A stretch of 64,000 nucleotides of DNA from Campylobacter canadensis (GTDB taxonomy: Bacteria > Campylobacterota > Campylobacteria > Campylobacterales > Campylobacteraceae): the NCBI RefSeq assembly GCF_013177655.1, contig NZ_CP035946.1, forward strand, positions 806,001 to 870,000, written 5' to 3'. The notes beneath the pieces were generated by a model that worked only from the letters and a program-made list of their open reading frames with translations, ran no database searches and was not told the DNA's origin. Positions 45,187-53,445 of the stretch are shown here, piece by piece. How positions within the stretch are numbered: the stretch's first letter is position 1; each line of letters opens with the position of its first letter. The position numbers were made by a program, and so were the translations under genes.

Positions 45187-46079
45187 AATACGCCTTCAAT
45201 TTTTTTTACCAATTCTTTTGCATAGTCAAATTTATTAGATAGGGCTTGTTGTGTTTCTTCGCTTAATGGATGAATGCTTGTGTTTGCAAAAGCAAAGCCA
45301 CGAACTTTAAGCAAAAGTGCAAAACCCATAGGAAAAGATAAACTCATTCCAAATCTAATTGCAGGAAGTAGGGCTTTTTGAATACTTATTGCTCTTTCAT
45401 AATTTTTTTCATTATATGCTTTATAAATCGCACTCATTGCATCAGGAAAAACACATCCTGCACTTGTCATTGAGCCTTTTGCACCCATCATTAATGCTCC
45501 AAAATAATGCTCTTCACGACCAACAAATACATCAAAATCGCTCGGCACAACATCTAAAATATGATTTAGTAACAATGCATCTCCACTACTATCTTTCATA
45601 CCTACAATATTTGGTAATTTGCTTAATTTTTCAATTAGATTTAAACTCATTGCAGGCGCAAAAAGTGGAATATTGTAAATATAAATTGGAAGTTTTACCT
45701 TAGCTTGCAAGTCTTTTACATAAGCATAAAGGGTATCATCGTTAAACTTATAATAATACGGCATCATAAGTAAAAGCGCATCAGCACCTTTAGAATAAGC
45801 TTCATTTGCAAGGTCTAGACTTTCTTGGTAGATACAACTTCCTATTCCGCAAATAACAGGCACTTTTTTATTAGCTGCTTTAATGCTAAGCTCTAGCATT
45901 TTTATTTTCATCTCATAAGGCATTGCTTGAGAATCTCCTGCACTTCCGTTGCAAAATAAGCCATTAAGCCCATTTGCAATACCCCATTCACATAGCCTTA
46001 AAAATTCAGCCTCATTTATACTTTTATCATCTTTATACGGAGTGTATAAAGCTGGTAAAGTTCCTTTAAGTATTTGCAT
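45183..46079 (-). CDS. DapA-family aldolase, probable 2-keto-3-deoxy-L-fuconate aldolase
   Basis: 298 residues of the dihydrodipicolinate synthase / N-acetylneuraminate lyase family. Schiff-base Lys162 in VGMKDSS, Tyr135 in YIYNIP, and the GSAGDS phosphate/carboxylate loop at 45-50 are present. In this operon it would split 2-keto-3-deoxyfuconate into pyruvate and lactaldehyde. It is unlikely to be the biosynthetic DapA, given the context. It is the first gene of the fucose operon, with RBS AAGGAG and palindromic operators 15-58 bases upstream. Confidence 0.83.
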   Translation of the reverse strand: MQILKGTLPALYTPYKDDKSINEAEFLRLCEWGIANGLNGLFCNGSAGDSQAMPYEMKIKMLELSIKAANKKVPVICGIGSCIYQESLDLANEAYSKGADALLLMMPYYYKFNDDTLYAYVKDLQAKVKLPIYIYNIPLFAPAMSLNLIEKLSKLPNIVGMKDSSGDALLLNHILDVVPSDFDVFVGREEHYFGALMMGAKGSMTSAGCVFPDAMSAIYKAYNEKNYERAISIQKALLPAIRFGMSLSFPMGFALLLKVRGFAFANTSIHPLSEETQQALSNKFDYAKELVKKIEGVL

Positions 46080-46093
46080 TTTTTCTCCTTTTT

Positions 46094-46137
46094 TTTGTAT
46101 TTACAAAAAAATATAAATATTTATTTGTATTAACAAA
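46094..46137 (-). promoter_or_regulatory. Paired palindromic operators of the fucose operon
   Basis: Perfect palindrome TTTGTATTTACAAA at 46094-46107 and near-perfect TTTGTATTAACAAA at 46124-46137. Their centres are 30 bases apart, so both lie on the same face of the helix. They lie 15-58 bases upstream of the first gene and overlap the expected promoter. IclR-family proteins bind such paired palindromes, so the operon's own IclR protein is the likely ligand. Confidence 0.65.
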
Positions 46138-46237
46138 AATATAAGATAAAAAATGTAAATATATGCAGAAAAAAATAATTTTTTTAATAAACTATTACTT
46201 TTTGTAACAATTTATTAAAAAAAGATAAAAAATAATA

Positions 46238-47011
46238 TTAATATAATCTATTTGAAGAGATTGAAAAGTCAAGTAATTCTTGAGTAGTTTTTGTTTTAAA
46301 AGCAAGTTTATTAATACAAAAAATAAGCACCATTGCACAAGCTAAAGCATCGCTTAATGCACGATGATGAATTGAGCTTATGTTTAGCATTTCTTTTAGA
46401 CTATTTAAGCCATATTTTTCTAATTTTATACATCTTCTTGATAGCATAATAGTGCATAATTTTTGATTTAGCAAAGGAGCGTTTAAGTATTTTATGCTTT
46501 CTTTTGCTAAAAATGAATAATCAAAATTAACATTGTGTGCTACAAAAACACTATTTTCAATAAATTTTCTAAATTTATACAAAGCTTCTTCAATTTGTGG
46601 GGCGTTTTCAAGCATTTTTGTGTTGATGCCTGTAAGTTCAGTTATTTCACTTGGTACATTGTCGTTATAAATTAGAGTGCTAAATTCGTCAATAATTTTA
46701 TTATTTTTTATTTTTACTGCAGCTATTTCTATAATTTCTCCACTTTTGCAAGAACCTGTAGTTTCAATATCAACCGCACAAAAAACCTGCTGTTTTAGGC
46801 TTTTTGTTCTTGAATTTAAAAATAAATCATTGTTTTTGTTAATTTCACAATCAAGCCCTAGTTCATTTATCATAAAAATATCAAAAGGTAGATGAAAAAT
46901 ATGCTCTAATTCATTATTAAACGAATTAAAATTATGTGTTTTTTTAGTGTATTTATCTAGTAGGCGATTATATTTTTCTAGTTTTAGTTTTACTTCTTCA
47001 TAATTATTCAT
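46238..47011 (-). CDS. DnaQ-family 3'-5' exonuclease
   Basis: 257 residues. An N-terminal helical extension of ~75 residues precedes a DEDDh exonuclease: Exo I AVDIETTG (about 78-85), Exo II HNVNFDYSF and Exo III HRALSDA (about 217-223). It probably serves as the proofreading epsilon-like subunit of DNA polymerase III (Cj0452 dnaQ in C. jejuni, from memory). The extension is unusual compared with E. coli DnaQ. It overlaps the rpe stop by one base and is cotranscribed with it. Confidence 0.82.
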   Translation of the reverse strand: MNNYEEVKLKLEKYNRLLDKYTKKTHNFNSFNNELEHIFHLPFDIFMINELGLDCEINKNNDLFLNSRTKSLKQQVFCAVDIETTGSCKSGEIIEIAAVKIKNNKIIDEFSTLIYNDNVPSEITELTGINTKMLENAPQIEEALYKFRKFIENSVFVAHNVNFDYSFLAKESIKYLNAPLLNQKLCTIMLSRRCIKLEKYGLNSLKEMLNISSIHHRALSDALACAMVLIFCINKLAFKTKTTQELLDFSISSNRLY

Positions 47012-47658
47012 TAAAAATTCATCTTTAAAGAATTAATTGCTGTTTTATAATCATTTGAACTAAAAATATAATTTCCTGCTACTAAAATATCAGCTCCTGC
47101 TTGTTCTAAATTAGCAGCATTTAAGCCATTTATTCCACCATCTACTTCAATAAAAATCTTATAGTTATTTTCATCAATTTTTTTTCTAAGTTCAGTAATT
47201 TTTTTTAGACTAGAATTTATAAAAGACTGCCCGCCAAAACCAGGATTTACAGACATAATCAAAACCATATCAATTTCGCTTAAAATATATTCAATATTGC
47301 TTAAATCTTGATGCGGGTTTAAAACTATTGATGGGCTAACTCCGTGTTTTTTTATATATTCAATTAATCTTAGTGGATGTTTGCAAGAATCAATATGAAA
47401 ACTAAGAAACTTTGGCTTAAATTCTAAGAATAAATCAATCATTTTATCAACTTCATTTACCATTAAATGAATATCAAGCGGAATTTTTGCACACTGCTTT
47501 ATTGCTTTTATTGTACAAGTTCCTATGCTTAAATTTGGCACATAATGCCCATCCATAACATCAATATGTAATAAATCAGCTCCTGCTTCTTCAACTTTTT
47601 TAATATCATTTGCTAAATCTAAAAAATTAGCAGATAATAAACTAGGTGCAACATACAT
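47011..47658 (-). CDS. rpe: Ribulose-phosphate 3-epimerase
   Basis: Interconverts ribulose 5-phosphate and xylulose 5-phosphate in the pentose phosphate pathway. 215 residues from the ATG at 47658, chosen because the protein then starts MYVAPSLLSANF, normal for Rpe, and AAGGAA lies upstream; longer starts add a non-homologous hydrophobic stretch. Motifs: HIDVMDGHYVPN (metal ligands His and Asp), HLMV, MSVNPGFGGQSF and EVDGGIN. Divergent from rpmB. Confidence 0.95.
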   Translation of the reverse strand: MYVAPSLLSANFLDLANDIKKVEEAGADLLHIDVMDGHYVPNLSIGTCTIKAIKQCAKIPLDIHLMVNEVDKMIDLFLEFKPKFLSFHIDSCKHPLRLIEYIKKHGVSPSIVLNPHQDLSNIEYILSEIDMVLIMSVNPGFGGQSFINSSLKKITELRKKIDENNYKIFIEVDGGINGLNAANLEQAGADILVAGNYIFSSNDYKTAINSLKMNF

Positions 47659-47777
47659 AAATAAATTCCTTAATAAGAAAATAAAAGAAATTTTTATAAT
47701 ATCTTTAAAAGTTAAAAAAAAAATTAAGTTTTTTATAGTATGATATAAATTTTTTATTAAATTACAAAGGAAAAAAG

Positions 47778-47972
47778 ATGTCAAAATTTTGTCAAATAAG
47801 CGGAAAAGGCCCTATGGTGGGAAATAATGTAAGCCACGCTAACAACAAGACTAAAAGAAGATTTTTACCAAATTTAAGAACAATTAGAGTTGATTTAGGC
47901 GATGGAACTACAAGAAAAATTCGTGTTGCAGCTTCTACTTTAAGAACATTAAGAAAGAAAAGAGCAAACTAA
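47778..47972 (+). CDS. rpmB: 50S ribosomal protein L28
   Basis: 64 residues, basic, starting [29 protein letters not shown], the L28 signature. The usual zinc-binding Cys pairs are absent except for one Cys at residue 5. RBS AAAGGAAAAA lies before the ATG. The K+ channel gene follows after 19 bases and is probably cotranscribed. Confidence 0.97.
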   Translation: MSKFCQISGKGPMVGNNVSHANNKTKRRFLPNLRTIRVDLGDGTTRKIRVAASTLRTLRKKRAN

Positions 47973-47991
47973 TAATTTTAAAGTTTAACAA

Positions 47992-49122
47992 ATGAGCTTT
48001 TTAAAAAAGCTAAGAATTTTTTTTACAAATACTGATAATAAGCCTAAAGTTGATTTAAGTGTTGAGTTATATACGCAGTTAAAGCCATTTAGGTTTCCAC
48101 TCATAGCAGTTGTGGTTATGATGCTTGTGGGTGCTTTAGGCTATATGGTAACTAGTGATTTTTCTTTAATTGATGGTATTTATCAAGCTGGTATGACCTT
48201 TACTACTTTAGGTTATACAGAAGTAGCGCATATTAGCACCGCAGGAAGATTTTTTACTATTGCTTATGTATTGATGGCGTATGTTACCTTTATGTTTTGT
48301 GCTGGTTTGGTTATTGAAATACTAAAAAAAGGTGAATTAGTTAGAATTTTAAAGGAAAGAAAAATGCTTTACAGGATTGCAAGATTAAAAAATCATTTTG
48401 TAATTTGCTACCACAATGAATTTACAAAAGAGTTAGCAAAACAATTTAAAGAAAGCTACACACCTTTTGTGATTGTTGATAATAAAGAAGATTTTCTTGA
48501 GGTTGCAGAACAAGAAAAATACCCTTATTTTATAAAATGCGCTCCGCATACTGAACTTGCATTTTTAAAAACTTGTCTTGCAAGTGCAAAAGGAGTTATT
48601 ACTTTAAGTCAAAATTCAGCGGATAATATTGCAATTATTGCTAGTGTTCGTTTATATGAAAAAGAAATAAAAAGAATTAGCCCTTATTCAATAATAACAA
48701 TCGCAGATACCAATGATAGCGCCGAAAGACTAAAAAAATTAGGTGCAAATACGGTTATTTTAGCTACTAAAATTGCTGCACAAAGGCTAAGTGCAGTTAG
48801 CTTAAGACCAGATATGGAAAATTTATTAGAGCAATATTTATATAAAAAAGATAAAAGTATTGATATTGAAGAAATAAAAGTGCCTGATGAAAGCTGGATA
48901 AGATTTAGAAGATTAAAAGATGTTCAATTAAGAAATTTAGCAAATGTAAGCATTGTTGGAATTAAAGATATTAATAATAATTTTTTACCTATGCCAAAAG
49001 GAGACGCAGTTATTTCTACAGGTGCAAAACTACTAGTAATAGGCACACCTGAAAGCATTACAGAAGTAAAAAAAATAGTAAAAAATAAGCAAGAGCCAGA
49101 ATATTTTGAAAATAAAAATTAA
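47992..49122 (+). CDS. Potassium channel with RCK (TrkA) domains
   Basis: 376 residues. Two membrane helices (about 35-56 and 85-110) flank a pore loop with the filter TTLGYTE at 71-77, a variant of TVGYGD. A cytoplasmic RCK_N/TrkA-N domain follows (about 128-245, HFVICYHNEFTKELAKQF) and an RCK_C domain (about 275-360). It is a MthK-like ligand-gated K+ channel of the inner membrane. No Shine-Dalgarno is obvious, so translation is perhaps coupled to rpmB. Confidence 0.85.
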   Translation: MSFLKKLRIFFTNTDNKPKVDLSVELYTQLKPFRFPLIAVVVMMLVGALGYMVTSDFSLIDGIYQAGMTFTTLGYTEVAHISTAGRFFTIAYVLMAYVTFMFCAGLVIEILKKGELVRILKERKMLYRIARLKNHFVICYHNEFTKELAKQFKESYTPFVIVDNKEDFLEVAEQEKYPYFIKCAPHTELAFLKTCLASAKGVITLSQNSADNIAIIASVRLYEKEIKRISPYSIITIADTNDSAERLKKLGANTVILATKIAAQRLSAVSLRPDMENLLEQYLYKKDKSIDIEEIKVPDESWIRFRRLKDVQLRNLANVSIVGIKDINNNFLPMPKGDAVISTGAKLLVIGTPESITEVKKIVKNKQEPEYFENKN

Positions 49123-49183
49123 TTATTTATAATAATTAGTTAAAATTCATTACAATTTTAATTATTTTAAAAAAGGAGTTTAT

Positions 49184-49399
49184 ATGTTAAGAGAACATAG
49201 AGAGTTAATAAGTAAGCTAAAAGGCAATGATGCACATTTTGATAAATTGTTCGAAGCGCATAATGAATTAGACCATAAAATTAAAGATGCTGAAGAAGGT
49301 AGAATTCACCTTGATGATTTAGAAGTTTCAAAAATGAAAAAAGAAAAACTTAGATTAAAAGATGAATTAAATGAATATTTAACAAGTAAAAGTAAATAA
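49184..49399 (+). CDS. Small DUF465/YdcH-like protein
   Basis: 71 residues, highly charged and helical (MLREHRELISKLKGNDAHFDKL, then HNELDHKIKDAEEG). This is the typical pattern of the YdcH/DUF465 family, whose function is not known. Strong RBS AAAGGAG. It lies directly before the chemoreceptor gene, 16 bases apart, an arrangement I also recall from C. jejuni (Cj0449c-Cj0448c). Confidence 0.8.
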   Translation: MLREHRELISKLKGNDAHFDKLFEAHNELDHKIKDAEEGRIHLDDLEVSKMKKEKLRLKDELNEYLTSKSK

Positions 49400-49415
49400 A
49401 TAAAAGGAGATACTA

Positions 49416-50504
49416 ATGTTTGGCAAGAAAGAAAATACCTTTCATATTCAACAACTAGAAGAAGAAAATAATACTTTAAAGAATGAAAATGCTGAATTAA
49501 AACACAGGATTGAAATGTTAGAAAGAGAATTAAAAGAAAGCAATTCTTGCTCTACAACTAGTAATAAATTATCATTATTTGAAATTATGACAAATGGTGC
49601 TAGAGATAGTGTTGGTTTTGTTCAAAAAGATATGGAAGGCAATTTAAAATATGCTGAAAATATTGAAGAATTAGCGCATAATTGCATTGATATTATTTCT
49701 GAATTGAAAAAAGTTAGTTCTGGAATTATTAATTCATTAAATAATATTACTGAATCTTCATCAAAGTCAAGGGATACAGCGCATAATTTACATAGAAGCG
49801 TTGATGAGATTACAAATGTTATTAATTTAATCAAGGATGTGTCTGACCAAACAAACTTATTGGCTTTAAATGCAGCTATTGAAGCAGCTCGTGCAGGAGA
49901 GCATGGTCGTGGCTTTGCGGTTGTTGCTGATGAAGTTAGAAAATTAGCAGAAAAAACTCAAAAAGCAACTGCTGAAGTTGAAATGAATATAAATTTATTA
50001 AAACAAAATGCTAATGAGATGTTTACTCAAAGCGAACAAGTTGAGCAAATTTCGCAAGATTCAAACGCACATGTAAATGAATTTACTTATAAATTTGATG
50101 AACTTAGTGAAATTTCTAATAAAGTTGCAATTAGTGGAACAGCAATTAAAAGCGAAGTATTTACCTCTTTAGTGAAACTTGACCATATTTTATTTAAAAT
50201 CAATGGTTATAACAAAGTTATGAATGATAATTTAGAAAAAATGAGCGACCATTTAAGTTGTCGTTTAGGTAAATGGTATAATACAGATGGTAGAGAGTTG
50301 TTTGGTAGAAATGCTCTATATTCTAAAATTGAGACCCCGCACAAGCAAGTGCATGAGTATATCAATAACGCTCTTGAAAAGTGTGCTAATAATGGAATTA
50401 ATACAAATCATCGCGAGATTATGGAGCTATTTAAAGAAGCTGAAAAATCAAGTATGGAACTATTCAATATTTTTAGAAATCTTTTAGCTGAACATAATAA
50501 GTAA
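49416..50504 (+). CDS. Cytoplasmic chemoreceptor with CZB zinc-binding domain
   Basis: 362 residues with no membrane segment. N-terminal coiled coil (about 10-45), methyl-accepting signalling domain with hairpin [32 protein letters not shown] (split at 144-176), and a C-terminal CZB domain. CZB ligands are visible as His257 (LDHILF), Cys282 (CRLGKWY), His309 and His313 (HKQVH). CZB chemoreceptors such as H. pylori TlpD sense hypochlorite, oxidants or zinc through the Cys-zinc site and signal to CheA. Its equivalent in C. jejuni is probably Tlp6 (Cj0448c, from memory). Ends in a strong terminator. Confidence 0.9.
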   Translation: MFGKKENTFHIQQLEEENNTLKNENAELKHRIEMLERELKESNSCSTTSNKLSLFEIMTNGARDSVGFVQKDMEGNLKYAENIEELAHNCIDIISELKKVSSGIINSLNNITESSSKSRDTAHNLHRSVDEITNVINLIKDVSDQTNLLALNAAIEAARAGEHGRGFAVVADEVRKLAEKTQKATAEVEMNINLLKQNANEMFTQSEQVEQISQDSNAHVNEFTYKFDELSEISNKVAISGTAIKSEVFTSLVKLDHILFKINGYNKVMNDNLEKMSDHLSCRLGKWYNTDGRELFGRNALYSKIETPHKQVHEYINNALEKCANNGINTNHREIMELFKEAEKSSMELFNIFRNLLAEHNK

Positions 50505-50509
50505 TTTAT

Positions 50510-50541
50510 AAGCTGTTGAGTAATTCTCAACAGCTTTTATT
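50510..50541 (+). terminator. Chemoreceptor gene terminator
   Basis: Perfect 11-base inverted repeat AAGCTGTTGAG / CTCAACAGCTT with a 5-base loop and a trailing T-rich stretch, five bases after the stop. It marks the border between conserved genes and the accessory cassette region. Confidence 0.85.
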
Positions 50542-50690
50542 AATTAATCTTTGAAAATATTTTAATTCATTCTTAAAATAGAACTTGCTAATATTTTTTT
50601 ATCGCTATCATTTTTTTAATATAAATCGCAGTTAGAAAATGCTAATTTTATAAATTATTAAAAGAGATATTAACTTATTATTAAAAATAT

Positions 50691-50783
50691 CATAAAAAGT
50701 AACAAATTATAAAAAATAATAAAGATTTTTAATATTTTTATTTAAATTAATGCTATAATAAGAAAAATAAACAAAGGAATAAA
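50691..50783 (+). promoter_or_regulatory. Cassette promoter module, copy A
   Basis: About 93 bases beginning CATAAAAAGTAACAAATTAT, with an extended -10 TGCTATAAT (TATAAT at 50754-50759) and periodic T runs upstream instead of a -35. It ends in the RBS AAAGGA. Nearly identical to copies B-D although the gene behind it is different. Confidence 0.8.
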
Positions 50784-51929
50784 ATGGAATTTTTTCTACT
50801 ACATGTCGCTGTACTTGTTACACTTTTTATTGCTTTAATTAAACCAAAAGGTTTTAAAAAAAAGCTAATGTGGTTTATCATTTGGTTCTTTGTTTGTTTT
50901 GGTGATATATTTATAGGATATGTTGCTTTTTATTATAATGCTTATAAATATGCTAGAAACACATACTTTGAGCCTTTTAAAGGAGATTCATTATACTTAG
51001 GTGAGCATAAGGTTTGGTTGTCAGGTGAAAAAGTAAGCAAAATAAGTGAATATTATATTGGAGGATGGCCAAACTCTATATTGCCAGATTTTTATACGAG
51101 ATTACTTTTAGATAATAAAATAAAATATATTGAATATAAAGAAGTAAGTGAGCATCCTATAAACAATGGAAAATATTTTAGATTATATTCAAGCAATGAA
51201 GATGATAAAAACTGTGTAGCATCAAAAGAGTTAAAAACTAGACTGTTTTTTTCGATAAGTTATGTTAAAAACGATGGAACTAAAGGTTTTATTGAATATG
51301 ATGAATTTTTAGAACTGTACAATAAATATTATAAAAAATATTTAGAAAATTATAATAAATATTATGCTTATTGGGATTATTTTTTAGATAACAATATCTT
51401 TCATGAAAAAATTCCTACTGAAATAAAAGAATTAATAACATATTTAATACAAAAACATAATATGCCATTAGATAGAGTACGATATTTAATTAAAACAATG
51501 AAAATAGATTATATAAGGATGATAACAAAATTTGAAGAATTCTACAAAAATAAATGCATAGCAAGAGTTCAAATAGATAAAAATGAAGTATCAAGATATG
51601 AATATGTAGAATGCACTAATTCTGATTATGAATATATATGCGATTATCCTGATATAAAGGATAAAGCTTGGGCTAAATTTAAATACTTTGCTTACATAAA
51701 AGATAGGAATAATAATAAAAAAATAGCTCAGAGTATATTTACTTATAAAACCGGCAAACCTTTTCTTTTATATAGCACAATAGCTGAAGTTACTGCCCCA
51801 CCTGAAGTTCTTTATGGTTCTACAAAATTATGCAATAAAAACATAAATGTTGGTGTTTATTCAGATAGCGAATGTCGCAATATATTTATAGAAAATTTTA
51901 TTAATGATAAGGAGCTAAGAAATGAGTGA
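50784..51929 (+). CDS. Membrane-anchored protein of unknown function (cassette A)
   Basis: 381 residues, not recognised. Two hydrophobic segments at about 4-20 and 29-52, then a ~325-residue, Lys/Tyr-rich soluble part with five Cys (near 150, 243, 272, 281, 361) suggesting disulfides outside the cytoplasm. It is not obviously the same family as the three paralogs that follow, but shares their promoter, size class and layout of N-terminal membrane segments plus a large C-terminal domain. A 15-codon frame starts within its last eight bases. Confidence 0.7.
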   Translation: MEFFLLHVAVLVTLFIALIKPKGFKKKLMWFIIWFFVCFGDIFIGYVAFYYNAYKYARNTYFEPFKGDSLYLGEHKVWLSGEKVSKISEYYIGGWPNSILPDFYTRLLLDNKIKYIEYKEVSEHPINNGKYFRLYSSNEDDKNCVASKELKTRLFFSISYVKNDGTKGFIEYDEFLELYNKYYKKYLENYNKYYAYWDYFLDNNIFHEKIPTEIKELITYLIQKHNMPLDRVRYLIKTMKIDYIRMITKFEEFYKNKCIARVQIDKNEVSRYEYVECTNSDYEYICDYPDIKDKAWAKFKYFAYIKDRNNNKKIAQSIFTYKTGKPFLLYSTIAEVTAPPEVLYGSTKLCNKNINVGVYSDSECRNIFIENFINDKELRNE

Positions 51930-51969
51930 TTTTTCTAAATTAAAAGCATATAGTGAGATAAAGTTATAA
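51922..51969 (+). CDS. 15-codon frame downstream of the cassette A gene
   Basis: ATG at 51922, overlapping the upstream stop, with AAGGAG 7 bases before it. It encodes MSDFSKLKAYSEIKL and stops. Position and RBS match those of the secreted-protein heads in the following cassettes, so it may be the remnant of a lost secreted-protein gene. The sequence itself is different and it may be non-functional. Confidence 0.4.
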   Translation: MSDFSKLKAYSEIKL

Positions 51970-52036
51970 ATATATTTAAGTCTTTATTTTAGATTTTATA
52001 TAATTTATAAAAAATTTAACTTATTATTAAAATTAG

Positions 52037-52128
52037 CATAAAAAGTAACAAATTATAAAAAATAATAAAGATTTTTAATATTTTTATTTAAATTAATGCT
52101 ATAATAAGAAAAATAACAAAGGTATGAT
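52037..52128 (+). promoter_or_regulatory. Cassette promoter module, copy B
   Basis: Near-identical to copy A over about 80 bases; TATAAT at 52100-52105 inside TGCTATAAT. The leader ends AAAGGTATGATATGA, where an ATG-ATA-TGA mini-frame overlaps the true start codon at 52129. Confidence 0.8.
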
Positions 52129-53145
52129 ATGAAAAAAGTATTAAAAATACTAAAAATACTTTTTATAATTTTTATAATAATTGAAATAATGATTGCTATT
52201 GGTTCAGTTGTTGTAGGCCCTACTATTGGCAGAGGAAAACCAGAAAAAGATATATTTTGGATGCTTGTTTGCTTTTTTGTGGCAAATGTTTGTATTTATG
52301 AATATTTAATTAAAATAATAGTTTTATTTTATAAAGGACTTATACTTTATCCACTAACTTATTTTAAAGTTTTTATAATCATATTTTTTATAATACTTTT
52401 CTTTAAATTAAGAAAGAAATTTAATAACAAAATAGCTTTTAAATATAGCATAATTCCTATGATAATAATGTTTATATTAGATATTTCCTTTTTAAGAGTT
52501 GTTCCTGATTACTCAAGTAAAACTCATGAAAAAACAGTAACTTTAATTGGTTATAAAAAATATCAGCAAGGCTATTGTTTAGAAGAAGATAGGATATTAC
52601 CTAAAGATGAGCTTTATAAAAGAGTGGTGATTGATGATTTTACAAAGTTATTAGTATGTCAAGATAATCTTTATAAAATGATTTATAATAGCATTACAAG
52701 TCATAAATACGAGATACATAAAGATATTAATCTAGATAATTACAAAGATTACTTAAGAAAAAATGTTTATTCTAAAGAATATGTTAATTATAAAGAATTA
52801 GAACCGGTTGATTACACTAAATATTTAGTAGTTAAAAATAATACAGCTGGATTTACTAAGCCTATTATTTTACCTGTAGGGGGTGTTCGCGTTTCAATTA
52901 CATTTTATTTAGATTTAGCATTTGAATTTAAAGATAATACATATGGAACCTATAGATTTTATCTTTTTGATGAATTTGATGAGCGTGAAGATAAAGAAAA
53001 AGAGTATAAACGTAGGCTTGAAGAGGTTGATAATGAGCTTTTATGGTATGAAAATAATATAAAAAAACAACGTATTTCTTATAATTATAAATTTGATAAT
53101 TGTGGTTATTCAAACTTTGATCCAGAAAAAGAAGCAATCGATTAA
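52129..53145 (+). CDS. Multi-pass membrane protein, cassette paralog 1
   Basis: 338 residues, family not recognised. A Lys/Ile-rich N-terminal helix (about 5-28) is followed by hydrophobic segments near 46-62, 70-92 and 104-122, then a ~215-residue hydrophilic domain, presumably outside the cytoplasm. That domain contains GYKKYQQGYCLEEDRILPK, HKDINLDNYKDYLRKN and the end motif DNCGYSNFDPEKEAI. Residues 1-246 are almost identical to paralog 2; the segment 247-262 differs. A small change truncates the last five residues relative to the other copies. A 28-codon secreted-protein head lies 24 bases downstream. Possibly an immunity or secretion partner of the RTX protein, by linkage only. Confidence 0.75.
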   Translation: MKKVLKILKILFIIFIIIEIMIAIGSVVVGPTIGRGKPEKDIFWMLVCFFVANVCIYEYLIKIIVLFYKGLILYPLTYFKVFIIIFFIILFFKLRKKFNNKIAFKYSIIPMIIMFILDISFLRVVPDYSSKTHEKTVTLIGYKKYQQGYCLEEDRILPKDELYKRVVIDDFTKLLVCQDNLYKMIYNSITSHKYEIHKDINLDNYKDYLRKNVYSKEYVNYKELEPVDYTKYLVVKNNTAGFTKPIILPVGGVRVSITFYLDLAFEFKDNTYGTYRFYLFDEFDEREDKEKEYKRRLEEVDNELLWYENNIKKQRISYNYKFDNCGYSNFDPEKEAID

Positions 53146-53169
53146 TAAAAATTATAAAAAGGAGAAAAC

Positions 53170-53256
53170 ATGGCAAATTTTAGATTGGATTTAAATGGTG
53201 ATTTTACAAGTGAAATATTATCATTATACCTATGGGGACAAAAAAGTTCTAAATAA
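53170..53256 (+). pseudogene. Truncated head of the RTX-protein gene (28 codons)
   Basis: RBS AAGGAG and ATG at 53170. The first 25 codons match the start of the RTX gene at 55806 (MANFRLDLN, then FTSEILSLYLWGQK) with Asp10 replaced by Gly. The frame then runs into SSK and stops. The bases after the stop resemble copy 2 (54558-54617), so a one-base shift relative to it is likely. Either a relic of a lost gene or a short expressed peptide. Confidence 0.7.
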
Positions 53257-53345
53257 GTATAAAGTAACAAATTATAAAAGTTCTAATTATTAATCAAATT
53301 CTTTTAAAAATTATGATAATTTTAAGTAAGAATTTAAAAATATCA

Positions 53346-53445
53346 CAAAAAGTAACAAATTATAAAAAATAATAAATAATAATAAAGATTTTTAATATTT
53401 TTATTTAAATTAATGCTATAATAAGAAAAATAACAAAGGTATGAT
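53346..53445 (+). promoter_or_regulatory. Cassette promoter module, copy C
   Basis: As copies A and B, with TATAAT at 53417-53422 in TGCTATAAT and a small expansion of AATAAT units near 53368-53384. The leader again has the overlapping ATG-ATA-TGA before the start at 53446. Confidence 0.8.

Noticed and set aside
47659-47784. N-terminal extension of Rpe
   Set aside because: The extra 42 residues are hydrophobic and unlike the family; ATG at 47658 has an RBS and yields the normal start MYVAPSLL.
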